Shown piece by piece: positions 1 to 9,323 of a stretch of 62,718 nucleotides of DNA (position 1 is the first letter of the stretch; every line of letters begins with the position of its first letter). The stretch spans positions 1 to 62,718 of the forward strand of contig CANBQT010000012.1 in NCBI GenBank assembly GCA_947371755.1, in the 5' to 3' direction. The position numbers and the translations under genes were made by a program. The stretch comes from Chitinophagaceae bacterium (GTDB taxonomy: Bacteria > Bacteroidota > Bacteroidia > Chitinophagales > Chitinophagaceae). The notes under the pieces are model-generated. The model saw only the letters and a program-made list of their open reading frames with translations, was not told where the DNA came from and did not search any database.

Positions 1-314
1 AGCGATTTAAAGATGCGCAAGGCGTGCAAAAAGATAAAACCACTTGGGTAGATTGTGCCTATTGGACAGACAGAACCGGCATTGCGCCTTATTTAAAAAA
101 GGGAACAAGCGTTTATGTAGAGGGTACTCCTGATGTTAGAACTTATACTCCTGCAGATGGTAGAAATGGTGCCACATTAAGTCTAAGAACATTAAGTATA
201 CAGCTATTGGGTGGAAAGCCTAATGAAGGAGGGTCTCCTCAACCTGAGAATTCATCTTCAACTACGATGGTTAATGCTGGACCTTCAGATCCGTTGGATG
301 ATTTACCTTTTTAA
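1..314 (+). CDS. ssb: Single-stranded DNA-binding protein, C-terminal part (partial)
   Basis: The reading frame is open from base 3, so the gene starts before the window. The visible part has the end of an OB-fold (DCAYWTDRTG, then YLKKGTSVYVEGTPDVRTY), a polar linker of about 25 residues, and the acidic tail DPLDDLPF, which is the usual SSB docking tip for partner proteins. SSB coats single-stranded DNA in replication, recombination and repair. A GTG at base 24 is internal and should not be read as a start. A terminator follows directly. The family call is secure; the N-terminus cannot be seen. Confidence 0.93.
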   Translation, partial: RFKDAQGVQKDKTTWVDCAYWTDRTGIAPYLKKGTSVYVEGTPDVRTYTPADGRNGATLSLRTLSIQLLGGKPNEGGSPQPENSSSTTMVNAGPSDPLDDLPF

Positions 315-330
315 TTAGAAATCATGCATA

Positions 331-368
331 AAAAAATGCCGCCATCTTTTGAATTGGCGGCATTTTTT
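331..368. terminator. Bidirectional intrinsic terminator between ssb and the DUF4954 gene
   Basis: Perfect 14-bp stem (331-344 with 355-368) whose outer pairs are an A-run facing a T-run, so it can end transcription from both converging genes. The core is GCCGCCA/TGGCGGC. Confidence 0.9.
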
Positions 369-371
369 ATT

Positions 372-2588
372 TTAAGAGAATTGTTTTTTTAAAACTGCAA
401 TTTGTTTTTTAAAGACTTTAAGTTCGGCCACCTGATCCTTAATAAAGCCATTGTCTTCTAATTTTCCTACCACTGCATTCATTTCTGCAGTTGTATCATA
501 TACCATTTTTCTGTACGGATTTGAATAGTCTTTTGCTTTTGAATCGTAAATGCCCTTAGCCATCCATTCTTTGATACTTACCATCGAATCGAGTAAATTT
601 TTGAATTGTTGTTTTGTTATTTTCTTTAATGGAATACCTAACAACTCGCTTAATGATGCCAATGCGTGTGCACATCTTTGACTTTCGTATTGTTTGCCCA
701 TAGTTTCATAGAACGCATGTATTTCATCCCAGGACTTAATCTTATTAGTATTGATTTTTTTACGCAGGCTTAAGATCTCAGATTCTGGAATGAGTTGACC
801 ACCTAAGTTGATCCAATTATTTCGTTGAGTCTTTGCAGGTAGTCCATTTATTAAAGCATCAAAATCTTTAATTGATCTCTGCTTTGCAAGTTTCAAGATT
901 TCAGTCATACCATACAGTAATACCACTTCTTCAAAAATCTGATAGGCTTTCAAAACTTTTCTGAAAACTACTTTTCGCTTGCTATTTTCAAAACCTTCTC
1001 CTAGTATTTCTAAGGTATCTACTATCTTATTTTTTGTCTTCAAAAGATTTCTACCAATTATTGATGCTTCTTCATCACTGATTTTTTTATCCTTATTCAC
1101 AGAAAGATGGTAGGCTTTTCCAGTTGCAGTTTCTAATAACAATAAGGATTCCAAAATTTCATTGATGGTGTCGGGTGCGAGGTAATCGTATTCAAAAAAT
1201 TGAGTGCGTTCGGTGCGCTTATCTCGATCCACATACTTCCAGGCATTTCGGGCCAGTGCATACATATTGTATAAAAACCAATAGGCGGGCATTACAATCA
1301 GTTGATCATTGCTTGCATCGATACTTACTAAACAGAATGGCATTTTAATATTCAATTCAGTAGGGTAGTCGCCCTTTGCCAAAATAGTAAAACTGGCAAA
1401 TTTGCTATTATGTTTGATGCTAACACAAAGCCCTGGCCAAAAACCTCTGCCTAAAATAACTTCTCCATCTGCCCCGCGGCTATTATGGTTGGAACCAATA
1501 GTGGCTCCTGCAGCAATATTACTTTGTCCCATTACCACAGCAGCGCAAAGAAAACTATTGTTATGATGTTGTTCATGAGCAGGAAATATCAGCGAGTTCA
1601 AAACTTCACAACAAGAAATAGTAGCGTTGGGTCCTAAATAAGAGTTGATTAATCTAGCCCCATATTTTAATTGTGAATGGTCGGCCATCACAAAACGCAC
1701 AGCTTTGATGCCATAAAACAAACGACAACCAAAGCCAATGATACCATTTACAATTTCACAACCCTCACCAATTTGTGTAGTACCTTCTGTTCCTGAATTG
1801 ATGGTTAGATTCTTAAGTTTATTGGCACCCTTGATATAGGCATCAGTTCCAACCCATACATCTTTGATGATCTTGGTGTTTTTGATCACAGTTCTATCGC
1901 CTACTTTTCCATAATAACCCCTGTTGGGTTTAAACTGTCTGGCTGTAAAAGTTTTGAACTGTTCCTGTAAAACGGTATCGTCTTTATACTTACTCCATAG
2001 ATAGGCATCGCCAGATAGCATCCCTACAAATGGGAGTACTCTACGTCCGGTATTTTCGTTGCACAACTCAACCCATATTCTAACATCTTCTGATTCACCT
2101 TCTTTTAAAATACCATTACCAAACTTGCTATGATTGGTGGTTACCATTTCGTCTACATTGGTAATCAAAACTTCTGAACCAATAATATAATTAGCAAGGT
2201 AATGTACGTTGTCTATTACTACATTATCGCCAAAGTCGCAACTGATGATCGTTGAATTATACAAACCCACTGGAATCTTCAGATCACTAAAGCCAAGACA
2301 GATAGGTTCTAACTTCCCAATTCTAACCAATCCATAAAACTTACAATTTTTTACAAGTTCTGGATTAAATAAATCGGAGACTAAAAATTTATTCCAGTCA
2401 TCACTTGTATTTCTATTTCTTACCAGTACTTCAATTTCATAAGCATTCAAATGCCGATAATTGATGCCATTCCTATTCTGTAAATTTCTAAGATAATATT
2501 CGTCTTTACCCTTTGGTAAATAGGGAGCTTCAACAAAACCATATCCCAATGAATGGAGTGGGGTTTTATAAATTTTGTTCTGTGACAT
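372..2588 (-). CDS. DUF4954 family protein with left-handed beta-helix-like repeats
   Basis: A 738-residue protein that I recognise as the DUF4954 type common in Bacteroidota. No signal peptide is seen. Residues of about 80-370 are rich in short hexapeptide-like turns ([IV]G.g..I), as in sugar acyltransferases and nucleotidyltransferases; the last 300 residues look helical. It lies 35 bases downstream of glmS on the same strand, so co-transcription is likely. Function is unknown. The neighbour and the fold together suggest amino-sugar or nucleotide-sugar metabolism, but that is inference. The end is set by the shared terminator. Confidence 0.8.
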   Translation of the reverse strand: MSQNKIYKTPLHSLGYGFVEAPYLPKGKDEYYLRNLQNRNGINYRHLNAYEIEVLVRNRNTSDDWNKFLVSDLFNPELVKNCKFYGLVRIGKLEPICLGFSDLKIPVGLYNSTIISCDFGDNVVIDNVHYLANYIIGSEVLITNVDEMVTTNHSKFGNGILKEGESEDVRIWVELCNENTGRRVLPFVGMLSGDAYLWSKYKDDTVLQEQFKTFTARQFKPNRGYYGKVGDRTVIKNTKIIKDVWVGTDAYIKGANKLKNLTINSGTEGTTQIGEGCEIVNGIIGFGCRLFYGIKAVRFVMADHSQLKYGARLINSYLGPNATISCCEVLNSLIFPAHEQHHNNSFLCAAVVMGQSNIAAGATIGSNHNSRGADGEVILGRGFWPGLCVSIKHNSKFASFTILAKGDYPTELNIKMPFCLVSIDASNDQLIVMPAYWFLYNMYALARNAWKYVDRDKRTERTQFFEYDYLAPDTINEILESLLLLETATGKAYHLSVNKDKKISDEEASIIGRNLLKTKNKIVDTLEILGEGFENSKRKVVFRKVLKAYQIFEEVVLLYGMTEILKLAKQRSIKDFDALINGLPAKTQRNNWINLGGQLIPESEILSLRKKINTNKIKSWDEIHAFYETMGKQYESQRCAHALASLSELLGIPLKKITKQQFKNLLDSMVSIKEWMAKGIYDSKAKDYSNPYRKMVYDTTAEMNAVVGKLEDNGFIKDQVAELKVFKKQIAVLKKQFS

Positions 2589-2623
2589 AAACTACAGTTC
2601 TAATGATGGAACAATAAAATGAT

Positions 2624-4462
2624 TTATTCTACCGTAACACTTTTGGCAAGATTTCTTGGTTTGTCTACGTCTAATCCTTTCGCTAATCCAACGTAATAAC
2701 TTAGTAATTGCATGGGTATAACACTTAACAAAGGAGCCATTACCTCGTCAGCATCAGGAACAAACATGGTGTCGTCTGCCATACCAGGAATAATATCATC
2801 TCCTTCAGTTGCTACTGCTATCACCATTCCTTTACGAGCTTTTATTTCCTGAACATTCGACACGATTTTTTCGTAGTAAGAATCCTTCGTTGCAACGAAA
2901 ACTACCGGAAGGTTTTCGTCAACTAATGCTATAGGGCCGTGTTTCATTTCAGCTGCAGGATATCCTTCAGCGTGTATGTATGAAATTTCTTTCAGTTTCA
3001 AGGCGCCTTCTAGTGCGATTGGAAAATTGTATCCGCGACCGAGGAAAAGAAAATCACGGGCGTCTTTATATTTTTCTGCAATGCGTTGAATATTGCTGGT
3101 ATCTTTTAAGATCTCTTTTACTTTTTCAGGGATGGCCTGTAATTCTCTCATTAGGTGTAAATATCTTTCTTCAGACAAAGTTCCCTTTGCAAATCCAATT
3201 TTCAAAGCCATCATTGCCAATACAGCTAATTGTCCTGTAAATGCCTTAGTACTGGCCACACCAATTTCCGGCCCTGCGTGAGAGTATGCTCCTGCATTAC
3301 TTAAACGTGCAATGCTGCTACCTACTACATTCACGATTCCAAAAATAAAAGCGCCTTTTTCTTTTGCACTTTCAAGAGCTACTAATGTATCTGCTGTTTC
3401 TCCACTCTGTGATATAGCAATAATCACATCGCCTGGATGAATCACTGGATTACGGTATCTAAATTCAGATGCATACTCCACTTCTACAGGGATACGACAC
3501 AATTCTTCGATTTGATATTCAGCTAACAAACCAGCATGCCAGCTAGTTCCACAGGCAACGATCAAGATCCTTTGAGCATTCTTTAATGCTTCAATATGGT
3601 TTTCAACACCACTCATGATGATCATTCCATTTTCCGGGAATAATCTTCCACGTAAGCAATCAAAAATGGTATCTGGTTGTTCGTGTATTTCTTTTAACAT
3701 GAAATGTTCATAGCCACCTTTTTCAATAGCAGCTAATTCCATGTCTAATTTGGTAATGAAAGGAGTTTGCTTTTCATTGCCCAGATTTTTTAGAATTAAT
3801 TCATCGGGACGAACAATCGCAATTTCATAATCATTTACATACACTACTTCTTTGGTATATTCTATGATTGGAGAAGCATCACTTGCTAAAAAATGTTCTC
3901 CTTTACCAATACCAATTACAAGAGGGCTGCCTTTTCTTGCGGCAATGATGGTTTCGGGATCATCTTGTGAAATCAATAATATGCAATAGGCGCCTACAAT
4001 TCTTTTCAATGCTATTCTTAATGCTTCTTCAAGGCTGCCACCATTATTTTTTTTGATGTCTTCAATAAAATTTAGAAGCACTTCTGTATCCGTATCACTT
4101 GAAAATGTATAACCCTTACCTAATAATTCTTTTTTGATTTGTGCATAGTTTTCGATGATGCCATTGTGGATCATTGCTAATTCTCCACTATTAGAAACGT
4201 GTGGGTGTGCATTACGATCACTTGGTTCGCCGTGTGTGGCCCAACGAGTATGGCCAATTCCAATATGAGAATGCAGGTCTTTTCCTAAAACACTTTCCTC
4301 CATTTCCACTACTTTACCCTGCTTCTTATACACGGATAAATGATGATTATTGATCAAGGCAATTCCTGAACTGTCGTAACCTCGATATTCAAGTCTTTTT
4401 AAACCTTTTAATACCACTGGGTATGCTTCTCTTTTTCCGGTATAACCTACTATTCCACACAT
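2624..4462 (-). CDS. glmS: Glutamine--fructose-6-phosphate aminotransferase (isomerizing)
   Basis: Makes glucosamine-6-phosphate from fructose-6-phosphate and glutamine, the entry to UDP-GlcNAc for peptidoglycan and lipid A. The protein is 612 residues, normal length. The start is the ATG giving MCGIVGYTG, because Cys2 becomes the N-terminal nucleophile of the glutaminase domain; the longer frame would bury it. Next come the glutaminase motifs (GHTRWATHGEP, HNGIIENY), two SIS sugar-isomerase domains (CGTSWHAG, SQSGETADT, GRGYNFPIALEGALKLKE) and the C-terminal KSVTVE. No glmS ribozyme-like leader was recognised. It probably leads an operon with the DUF4954 gene. Confidence 0.97.
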   Translation of the reverse strand: MCGIVGYTGKREAYPVVLKGLKRLEYRGYDSSGIALINNHHLSVYKKQGKVVEMEESVLGKDLHSHIGIGHTRWATHGEPSDRNAHPHVSNSGELAMIHNGIIENYAQIKKELLGKGYTFSSDTDTEVLLNFIEDIKKNNGGSLEEALRIALKRIVGAYCILLISQDDPETIIAARKGSPLVIGIGKGEHFLASDASPIIEYTKEVVYVNDYEIAIVRPDELILKNLGNEKQTPFITKLDMELAAIEKGGYEHFMLKEIHEQPDTIFDCLRGRLFPENGMIIMSGVENHIEALKNAQRILIVACGTSWHAGLLAEYQIEELCRIPVEVEYASEFRYRNPVIHPGDVIIAISQSGETADTLVALESAKEKGAFIFGIVNVVGSSIARLSNAGAYSHAGPEIGVASTKAFTGQLAVLAMMALKIGFAKGTLSEERYLHLMRELQAIPEKVKEILKDTSNIQRIAEKYKDARDFLFLGRGYNFPIALEGALKLKEISYIHAEGYPAAEMKHGPIALVDENLPVVFVATKDSYYEKIVSNVQEIKARKGMVIAVATEGDDIIPGMADDTMFVPDADEVMAPLLSVIPMQLLSYYVGLAKGLDVDKPRNLAKSVTVE

Positions 4463-4593
4463 AACTATATCTATTGAATTAATATACAATATTAAATTAT
4501 TTGTGGCAAACCTTAGGTTTTAACTCCTTAAAGCTTCAGTATTAACATATTAAAAGTGATTGGAAATTAGTATTCAACTTGTCGGTAGAAGGC

Positions 4594-7227
4594 CTATTTT
4601 ATCAGATTTTTAATTTCATTCAATTTCATTAAGGCTTCTACAGGGGTGAGTCTATTGATGTCCATTTCATGTAATCTTTTTCGGATATCGTCAAAAGTTT
4701 GAGAATGTGCATCGAAAATAGAAAGCTGCATTTTGGGATGATTCAATTCTTTTACCTGCTTTTCCAAATTCTTTTTGGATTGTTGCAAACGATCTGAAGG
4801 GTCAGATTCATCCACTTGTTTTTCTTCTAATTGTGCCAATATTTCATTGGCCCTTTCAATCAATGAAGCTGGCATTCCAGCCATTTTTGCTACATGGATT
4901 CCAAAGCTATGTATACTTCCACCAGGAGCTAATTTTCGTAAAAAAATAATTTTATTTCCTACTTCTTTGTTGGTGATATGAAAATTCTTAACCCTGGGGA
5001 ATTTTGATTCTAATTCGTTTAATTCATGATAGTGTGTTGCAAATAATGTTTTTGGCGCAGCTGGTGAATGTTGCAAATATTCAACAATACTCCAGGCGAT
5101 GGAGATGCCATCATAAGTGGATGTTCCTCTTCCAATTTCATCCAGTAGGATCAAACTTCTTTGTGAAATATTATTGATGATACTCGCGGTCTCATTCATT
5201 TCTACCATGAAAGTAGATTCACCACCACTTAAATTGTCACTGGCACCTACGCGTGTGAAAATTTTGTCGGTCAAGGGAATCTTAGCAGCACTGGCCGGTA
5301 CAAAGCTTCCCATATGAGCCATCAATGTGATTAATGCAGTTTGTCTAAGAATGGCACTCTTACCACTCATATTCGGTCCCGTTAAAATAATTATTTGTTG
5401 CTCACTGGGGTCGAGTTCTATATTATTGGTTATATACGCTTCACCTGCTGGTAAATTTCTTTCTATTACCGGATGTCTGCTATCTGTAAGTACTAATTCA
5501 AATCCTTCATGCAGAATGGGCTTCTTATAATTAAACTGAATGGCATTTTCAGAAAAACAAATCAAACAATCTAAAGTAGCAAGTAAATTACCGTTTACCT
5601 GTATTGGCGCGATATAATCCTGTAACGCCAATAAAAGTTTGTCGAATATTTCTAACTCAATGGCCAGTATTTTATCTTCTGCACCAGTGATCTTTTCTTC
5701 GTAAATTTTTAATTCAGGTGTAATATATCTTTCTGCATTGGCCAGGGTTTGCTTCCTAATCCAATCTGCTGGAACTTTATTTTTTTGTGAATTAGTGACT
5801 TCCAAATAATATCCAAATACATTGTTGAAATTGATTTTTAAGGAAGATATTCCAGTTCTTTCTGATTCTCTCTGTTGGATATTGACTAAAAATTCTTTTC
5901 CGCCTGTTGCAATTCCTCTTAATTCGTCAAGCTCTGCATGTATACCAGATCTAATCAAATTACCTTTATTGGCTGCTGCAGGAGGATTGTCACTTATTTC
6001 TTTATAGATTTTATCAGCAATAAACTGGCATGGATTTAAGGCGTCTGAAAGTCTTTGTATATATGAGTTCTCGCTAGTTTCACATGCCTTTTTAATGAGA
6101 CTAGTTTGATGCAGTCCATGTGCTAATTGTAACACTTCCCTTGGACTGATTTTCTTCATCGGGATTTTACTCACCAGACGTTCCACATCGCCGCACAATT
6201 TGATGGATTGTGTAAGTTGTTTTCTGAGATCTGTTTGTAAAATCAGATGAGCTACTGCGTCTAATCGTTCATTGATCCTATTCAGATCTTTCAATGGGAA
6301 AACCATCCATCTATGTAATAGTCTGGCCCCCATGGCATTAACAGTATGGTCAAGTACCTTGATCAAACTATTGCCTTGTTCTGTACCTGTATGTAAAAGC
6401 TCTAAATTTCGAATGGTAAAACGGTCCATCCATAAAAAATCTTCCCTTTCAAGTCTTTGAATGGAGCTGATATGTTGAAGATTCGGGTGTTCGGTTTGTT
6501 TTAGATAATAAAGGATGGCCCCTGCTGCTATAATGCCCTGTTGCATTTTTTCAATTCCAAAACCCTTTAATGAATGTGTTTGAAAATGCTTTAACAAAGT
6601 TTCTGTAGCAAATGCGTCTTCGAAGATCCAACTCTCCAGCGTATAGGTATAGAATTTTGCTCCAAATACCTCTTTAAAATGTTTTTGAAAGCTGCGTTGA
6701 AATATTACTTCAGCAGGCTTTAAACTTTGCAATAACTTATCAATGTATTCTGCGTTTCCTTCCGCAGTAAAAAATTCTCCGGTTGAAATATCCAGGAAAG
6801 CAATGCCAAGAACTGTGTCAGTAAAATGAATGGCTGCAAGAAAATTATTGCTATTCTGTTCCAGTAATTTATCATTGGTGGCAATACCTGGAGTAACCAA
6901 TTCGGTTACCCCTCTTTTTACAATACCCTTTACGGTTTTAGGGTCTTCCAATTGATCGCAGATGGCAACACGATATCCCGCTTTAACCAGTTTGTGCAAA
7001 TAGGTATCCAAAGCATGATATGGGAAGCCTGCTAATTCACTAGAGGATGCCGCTCCATTATTTCTTTTGGTGAGTGTAATGCCTAAAACTTTTGAAGCGA
7101 TAACTGCATCTTCTCCAAATGTCTCATAGAAATCGCCTACTCGAAATAGTAAGATGGCGTCGGGATATTTTTGTTTAATAGCCCGATGCTGTTGCATGAG
7201 TGGTGTGTCTGAGGCAGATTTCGACAT
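4594..7227 (-). CDS. mutS: DNA mismatch repair protein MutS
   Basis: Recognises mismatches and starts repair in the cytoplasm. The protein is 877 residues, full length. The mismatch-reading Phe-x-Glu is F33-Y34-E35 in the N-terminal domain. The ATPase domain has Walker A GPNMSGKS at about 615-622, the signature LSGGESTFMVEM, Walker B LILLDEIGRGTSTYDG and FATHYHEL. A C-terminal tail reaches SIFDAH. A match to the -7 promoter box (TATATTTG, 7233-7240) lies only five bases before the ATG, so the mRNA may be leaderless. The divergent neighbour is an RNA methyltransferase gene. Confidence 0.98.
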   Translation of the reverse strand: MSKSASDTPLMQQHRAIKQKYPDAILLFRVGDFYETFGEDAVIASKVLGITLTKRNNGAASSSELAGFPYHALDTYLHKLVKAGYRVAICDQLEDPKTVKGIVKRGVTELVTPGIATNDKLLEQNSNNFLAAIHFTDTVLGIAFLDISTGEFFTAEGNAEYIDKLLQSLKPAEVIFQRSFQKHFKEVFGAKFYTYTLESWIFEDAFATETLLKHFQTHSLKGFGIEKMQQGIIAAGAILYYLKQTEHPNLQHISSIQRLEREDFLWMDRFTIRNLELLHTGTEQGNSLIKVLDHTVNAMGARLLHRWMVFPLKDLNRINERLDAVAHLILQTDLRKQLTQSIKLCGDVERLVSKIPMKKISPREVLQLAHGLHQTSLIKKACETSENSYIQRLSDALNPCQFIADKIYKEISDNPPAAANKGNLIRSGIHAELDELRGIATGGKEFLVNIQQRESERTGISSLKINFNNVFGYYLEVTNSQKNKVPADWIRKQTLANAERYITPELKIYEEKITGAEDKILAIELEIFDKLLLALQDYIAPIQVNGNLLATLDCLICFSENAIQFNYKKPILHEGFELVLTDSRHPVIERNLPAGEAYITNNIELDPSEQQIIILTGPNMSGKSAILRQTALITLMAHMGSFVPASAAKIPLTDKIFTRVGASDNLSGGESTFMVEMNETASIINNISQRSLILLDEIGRGTSTYDGISIAWSIVEYLQHSPAAPKTLFATHYHELNELESKFPRVKNFHITNKEVGNKIIFLRKLAPGGSIHSFGIHVAKMAGMPASLIERANEILAQLEEKQVDESDPSDRLQQSKKNLEKQVKELNHPKMQLSIFDAHSQTFDDIRKRLHEMDINRLTPVEALMKLNEIKNLIK

Positions 7228-7232
7228 GGCGA

Positions 7233-7240
7233 CAAATATA
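7233..7240 (-). promoter_or_regulatory. -7 promoter box of mutS (TATATTTG)
   Basis: Matches the Bacteroidota -7 consensus TAnnTTTG on the minus strand. The start codon follows after five bases. No good TTG was found at the -33 spacing, so the call rests on one box. Confidence 0.45.
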
Positions 7241-7332
7241 CTTCTAAGGTCCGAAGCCCTTGCCTGTAAAGCTAGGATGTGGAAAAGAATGTAGAAATTC
7301 TAAAATAATTTTATCATGGCTTGCTATGCGGT

Positions 7333-7340
7333 TAACTTTG
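7333..7340 (+). promoter_or_regulatory. -7 promoter box of the RNA methyltransferase gene (TAACTTTG)
   Basis: Matches TAnnTTTG. The ATG at 7345 follows after four bases, which would make the transcript leaderless. No convincing -33 TTG is present. Confidence 0.4.
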
Positions 7341-7344
7341 CTAT

Positions 7345-7884
7345 ATGCATAAACTGAGTATGGATGAATTGGGACGGATGTCTGTAGCCGAATTTAAGGA
7401 GGCAAAAAAGAATCCCATTGTAGTGGTATTGGACAATATCAGAAGTATGCACAATGTGGGTAGTGTTTTCAGAACGGCTGATGCTTTTAGAATTGAAGCT
7501 ATCTGCCTCTGTGGATATACTCCTCAACCACCTCATCGGGATATCCAAAAAACGGCCCTGGGTGCAACAGAAACAGTGAGCTGGCTCTATTATGAAAATA
7601 CAAGTGATGCGATACAAGAACTTAAACTTCGTGGGTATCATATTTTTGCCATAGAACAAGTAGAAGGAAGTATTTCGTTGGAAAAATTCCATGCTTTGGA
7701 TAAAAAAATTGCTGTAGTTTTTGGTAATGAAGTGGAAGGGGTAGATATTGATGTGCTTAAAATATGTGATGGTTGTATCGAAATTCCTCAATTAGGAATG
7801 AAACATTCACTGAATATTTCAGTAGCGGCAGGTATCGTTTTATGGGACCTTTCGAAACCCAAATTAAATGACCTGGTCCAATAA
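7345..7884 (+). CDS. TrmH/SpoU family RNA 2'-O-methyltransferase
   Basis: A 179-residue SPOUT-fold enzyme expected to methylate a ribose 2'-OH in tRNA or rRNA with S-adenosylmethionine. The three family motifs are in order: NIRSMHNVGSVFRTADA (about 31-47, with the catalytic Arg), FGNEVEGV (about 126-133) and IPQLGMKHSLNISVAAGI (about 148-165, the knot that holds the cofactor). There is no extra N-terminal RNA-binding domain, so it is a minimal form. The substrate position cannot be told from sequence. If transcription does not reach 7345, the next ATG is residue 6 (7360). Confidence 0.9.
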   Translation: MHKLSMDELGRMSVAEFKEAKKNPIVVVLDNIRSMHNVGSVFRTADAFRIEAICLCGYTPQPPHRDIQKTALGATETVSWLYYENTSDAIQELKLRGYHIFAIEQVEGSISLEKFHALDKKIAVVFGNEVEGVDIDVLKICDGCIEIPQLGMKHSLNISVAAGIVLWDLSKPKLNDLVQ

Positions 7885-7913
7885 TTGTTTTCAATTTTGA
7901 ATTTTTATTTTTG
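7885..7913 (+). promoter_or_regulatory. Promoter of the UbiA-family gene
   Basis: TTG at 7885-7887, an 18-base spacer, then TATTTTTG at 7906-7913: a full Bacteroidota-type promoter. It sits in the 39-base gap before the gene, with the ATG ten bases beyond. Confidence 0.65.
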
Positions 7914-7923
7914 ATTTTACCAT

Positions 7924-8838
7924 ATGTCTGCACTAAAAAAATATTTAAGCCTCGTAAAGTTTTCACATACCATTTTCGCTTTGCCATTTGCGATGATCGG
8001 CTTTTTTCTGGCTGTAACAAAAGGTGGCTTAACTAATATTGAAAATGCCCAAATGGGTTGGGGAATATCATTTGCTGAAATCTGGCAATTGATATTTTTT
8101 AAATTTTTCTTAGTGCTCATTTGTATGGTAACGGCGAGAAGTGCTGCGATGGCATTTAATAGATATTTAGATCGAAGTTTTGATGCTAAAAATCCACGAA
8201 CTGCCATCCGAGAAATCCCACAGGGTATTATATCGCCCAATAGCGCCTTAAGATTTGTGATTTTAAACTGTCTGATTTTTACAATAGCTACCTATACCAT
8301 TAACCCGATTTGTTTTTTCCTTTCACCAGTTGCGTTATTCGTGATTCTGTTTTATAGTTATACGAAACGCTTTACTGCACTTTGTCATTTAGTCTTGGGA
8401 TTGGGGTTGTCTCTTGCTCCAATTGGTGCTTATCTGGCTGTGACAGGGCATTTCAGTCTTTTACCTATTTTATTTTCGTTCACTGTTTTATTTTGGGTGA
8501 GCGGATTTGATATCATTTATGCCATGCAGGATATTGATTTTGATCAATCAAATGAACTGCATTCCATTCCAAGTGTATTAGGTGCAGATAACGCATTGAG
8601 GGTTTCTGAATTATTACATTTGTTGAGTGCAATCACTGTTATAGTTGCCGGTGTTTATGGACAATTTCATTTAATTTATTGGATAGGCATTGGAGTCTTT
8701 ATTGGAATGCTTATCTATCAACATAGTATTGTTAAACCCCAGGACTTAAGCAAAGTAAATATTGCTTTTATGACTGCCAATGGTATTGCGAGTGTGGTAT
8801 TTGGGTTATTGGTAATTGTTGACCTTTTCTTTTATTAA
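7924..8838 (+). CDS. UbiA-like polyprenyltransferase (MqnP-like)
   Basis: An integral membrane enzyme that attaches a polyprenyl chain to an aromatic ring. The protein has 304 residues and about eight hydrophobic segments. The two Asp-rich Mg/diphosphate motifs are FNRYLDRSFDAKNPRT (about 77-92) and DIIYAMQDIDFDQ (about 197-209). In Bacteroidota this subgroup is usually assigned to menaquinone synthesis by the futalosine route (MqnP). I infer that role; no other mqn gene is in the window. ruvX follows nine bases later, so the two are probably co-transcribed. Confidence 0.85.
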   Translation: MSALKKYLSLVKFSHTIFALPFAMIGFFLAVTKGGLTNIENAQMGWGISFAEIWQLIFFKFFLVLICMVTARSAAMAFNRYLDRSFDAKNPRTAIREIPQGIISPNSALRFVILNCLIFTIATYTINPICFFLSPVALFVILFYSYTKRFTALCHLVLGLGLSLAPIGAYLAVTGHFSLLPILFSFTVLFWVSGFDIIYAMQDIDFDQSNELHSIPSVLGADNALRVSELLHLLSAITVIVAGVYGQFHLIYWIGIGVFIGMLIYQHSIVKPQDLSKVNIAFMTANGIASVVFGLLVIVDLFFY

Positions 8839-8846
8839 ATGAAATT

Positions 8847-9260
8847 ATGGCAAGGATCATTTGTATCGATTATGGTGGAAAGAGAACAGGTTTAGCTGTA
8901 ACAGATCCTTTAAAGATCATTGCAACAGCCTTAACTACTGTTGCAACGAAAGACTTATTTCTTTATTTAAAGGAGTACTTTGCTAAAGAACAAGTGGAAC
9001 TTATATTGATTGGTGAACCCTTGAATTTAGATGATACAGCTACTCATGCAACGCCGTTGGTAGTTGAAGCTGTAAAGCGATTGCAGAAGGAATTTCCCCA
9101 TATCCCCTTAAAAAAGGTTGACGAACGCTTTACTTCTAAAATGGCATCACGTGCCATGGTTGAAATGGGAATGAAAAAAAAAGATCGACAAGTTAAAGGT
9201 AATATAGACCAGATAGCGGCTACTATTATGCTTCAAGAGTACTTACAATCAATTAGTTAG
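8847..9260 (+). CDS. ruvX: Putative Holliday junction resolvase / pre-16S rRNA nuclease (YqgF/RuvX family)
   Basis: A 137-residue RNase H-fold protein of normal family length. Motifs: IDYGGKRTGLAVTD at the N-terminus with the first acidic residue, LIGEPLNLDD, KVDERFTSKMA, and KGNIDQIAATIMLQEYL at the C-terminus, where the Asp completes the acidic site. Members act in 16S rRNA 5'-end maturation and were first proposed as junction resolvases. It lies nine bases after the prenyltransferase gene, and def downstream has its own promoter. Confidence 0.93.
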   Translation: MARIICIDYGGKRTGLAVTDPLKIIATALTTVATKDLFLYLKEYFAKEQVELILIGEPLNLDDTATHATPLVVEAVKRLQKEFPHIPLKKVDERFTSKMASRAMVEMGMKKKDRQVKGNIDQIAATIMLQEYLQSIS

Positions 9261-9268
9261 CTAACAAA

Positions 9269-9299
9269 TTGCTAGTTGAGGCATTTTAGGGTATTTTTG
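9269..9299 (+). promoter_or_regulatory. Promoter of def
   Basis: TTG at 9269-9271, a 20-base spacer and TATTTTTG at 9292-9299. It leaves a leader of about 20 bases before the ATG at 9324. Confidence 0.7.
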
Positions 9300-9323
9300 C
9301 ATCGTTTTTAAAAAAGCTGATTC

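Noticed and set aside
4463..4593. Possible glmS ribozyme or mutS terminator in the gap
   Set aside because: No recognisable ribozyme core; the region is short, AT-rich and holds no clear stem with a T-run.
7324..7791. 155-codon ORF on the minus strand opposite the RNA methyltransferase gene
   Set aside because: It mirrors a well-supported gene, has no family features, and its composition is that of an antisense frame.
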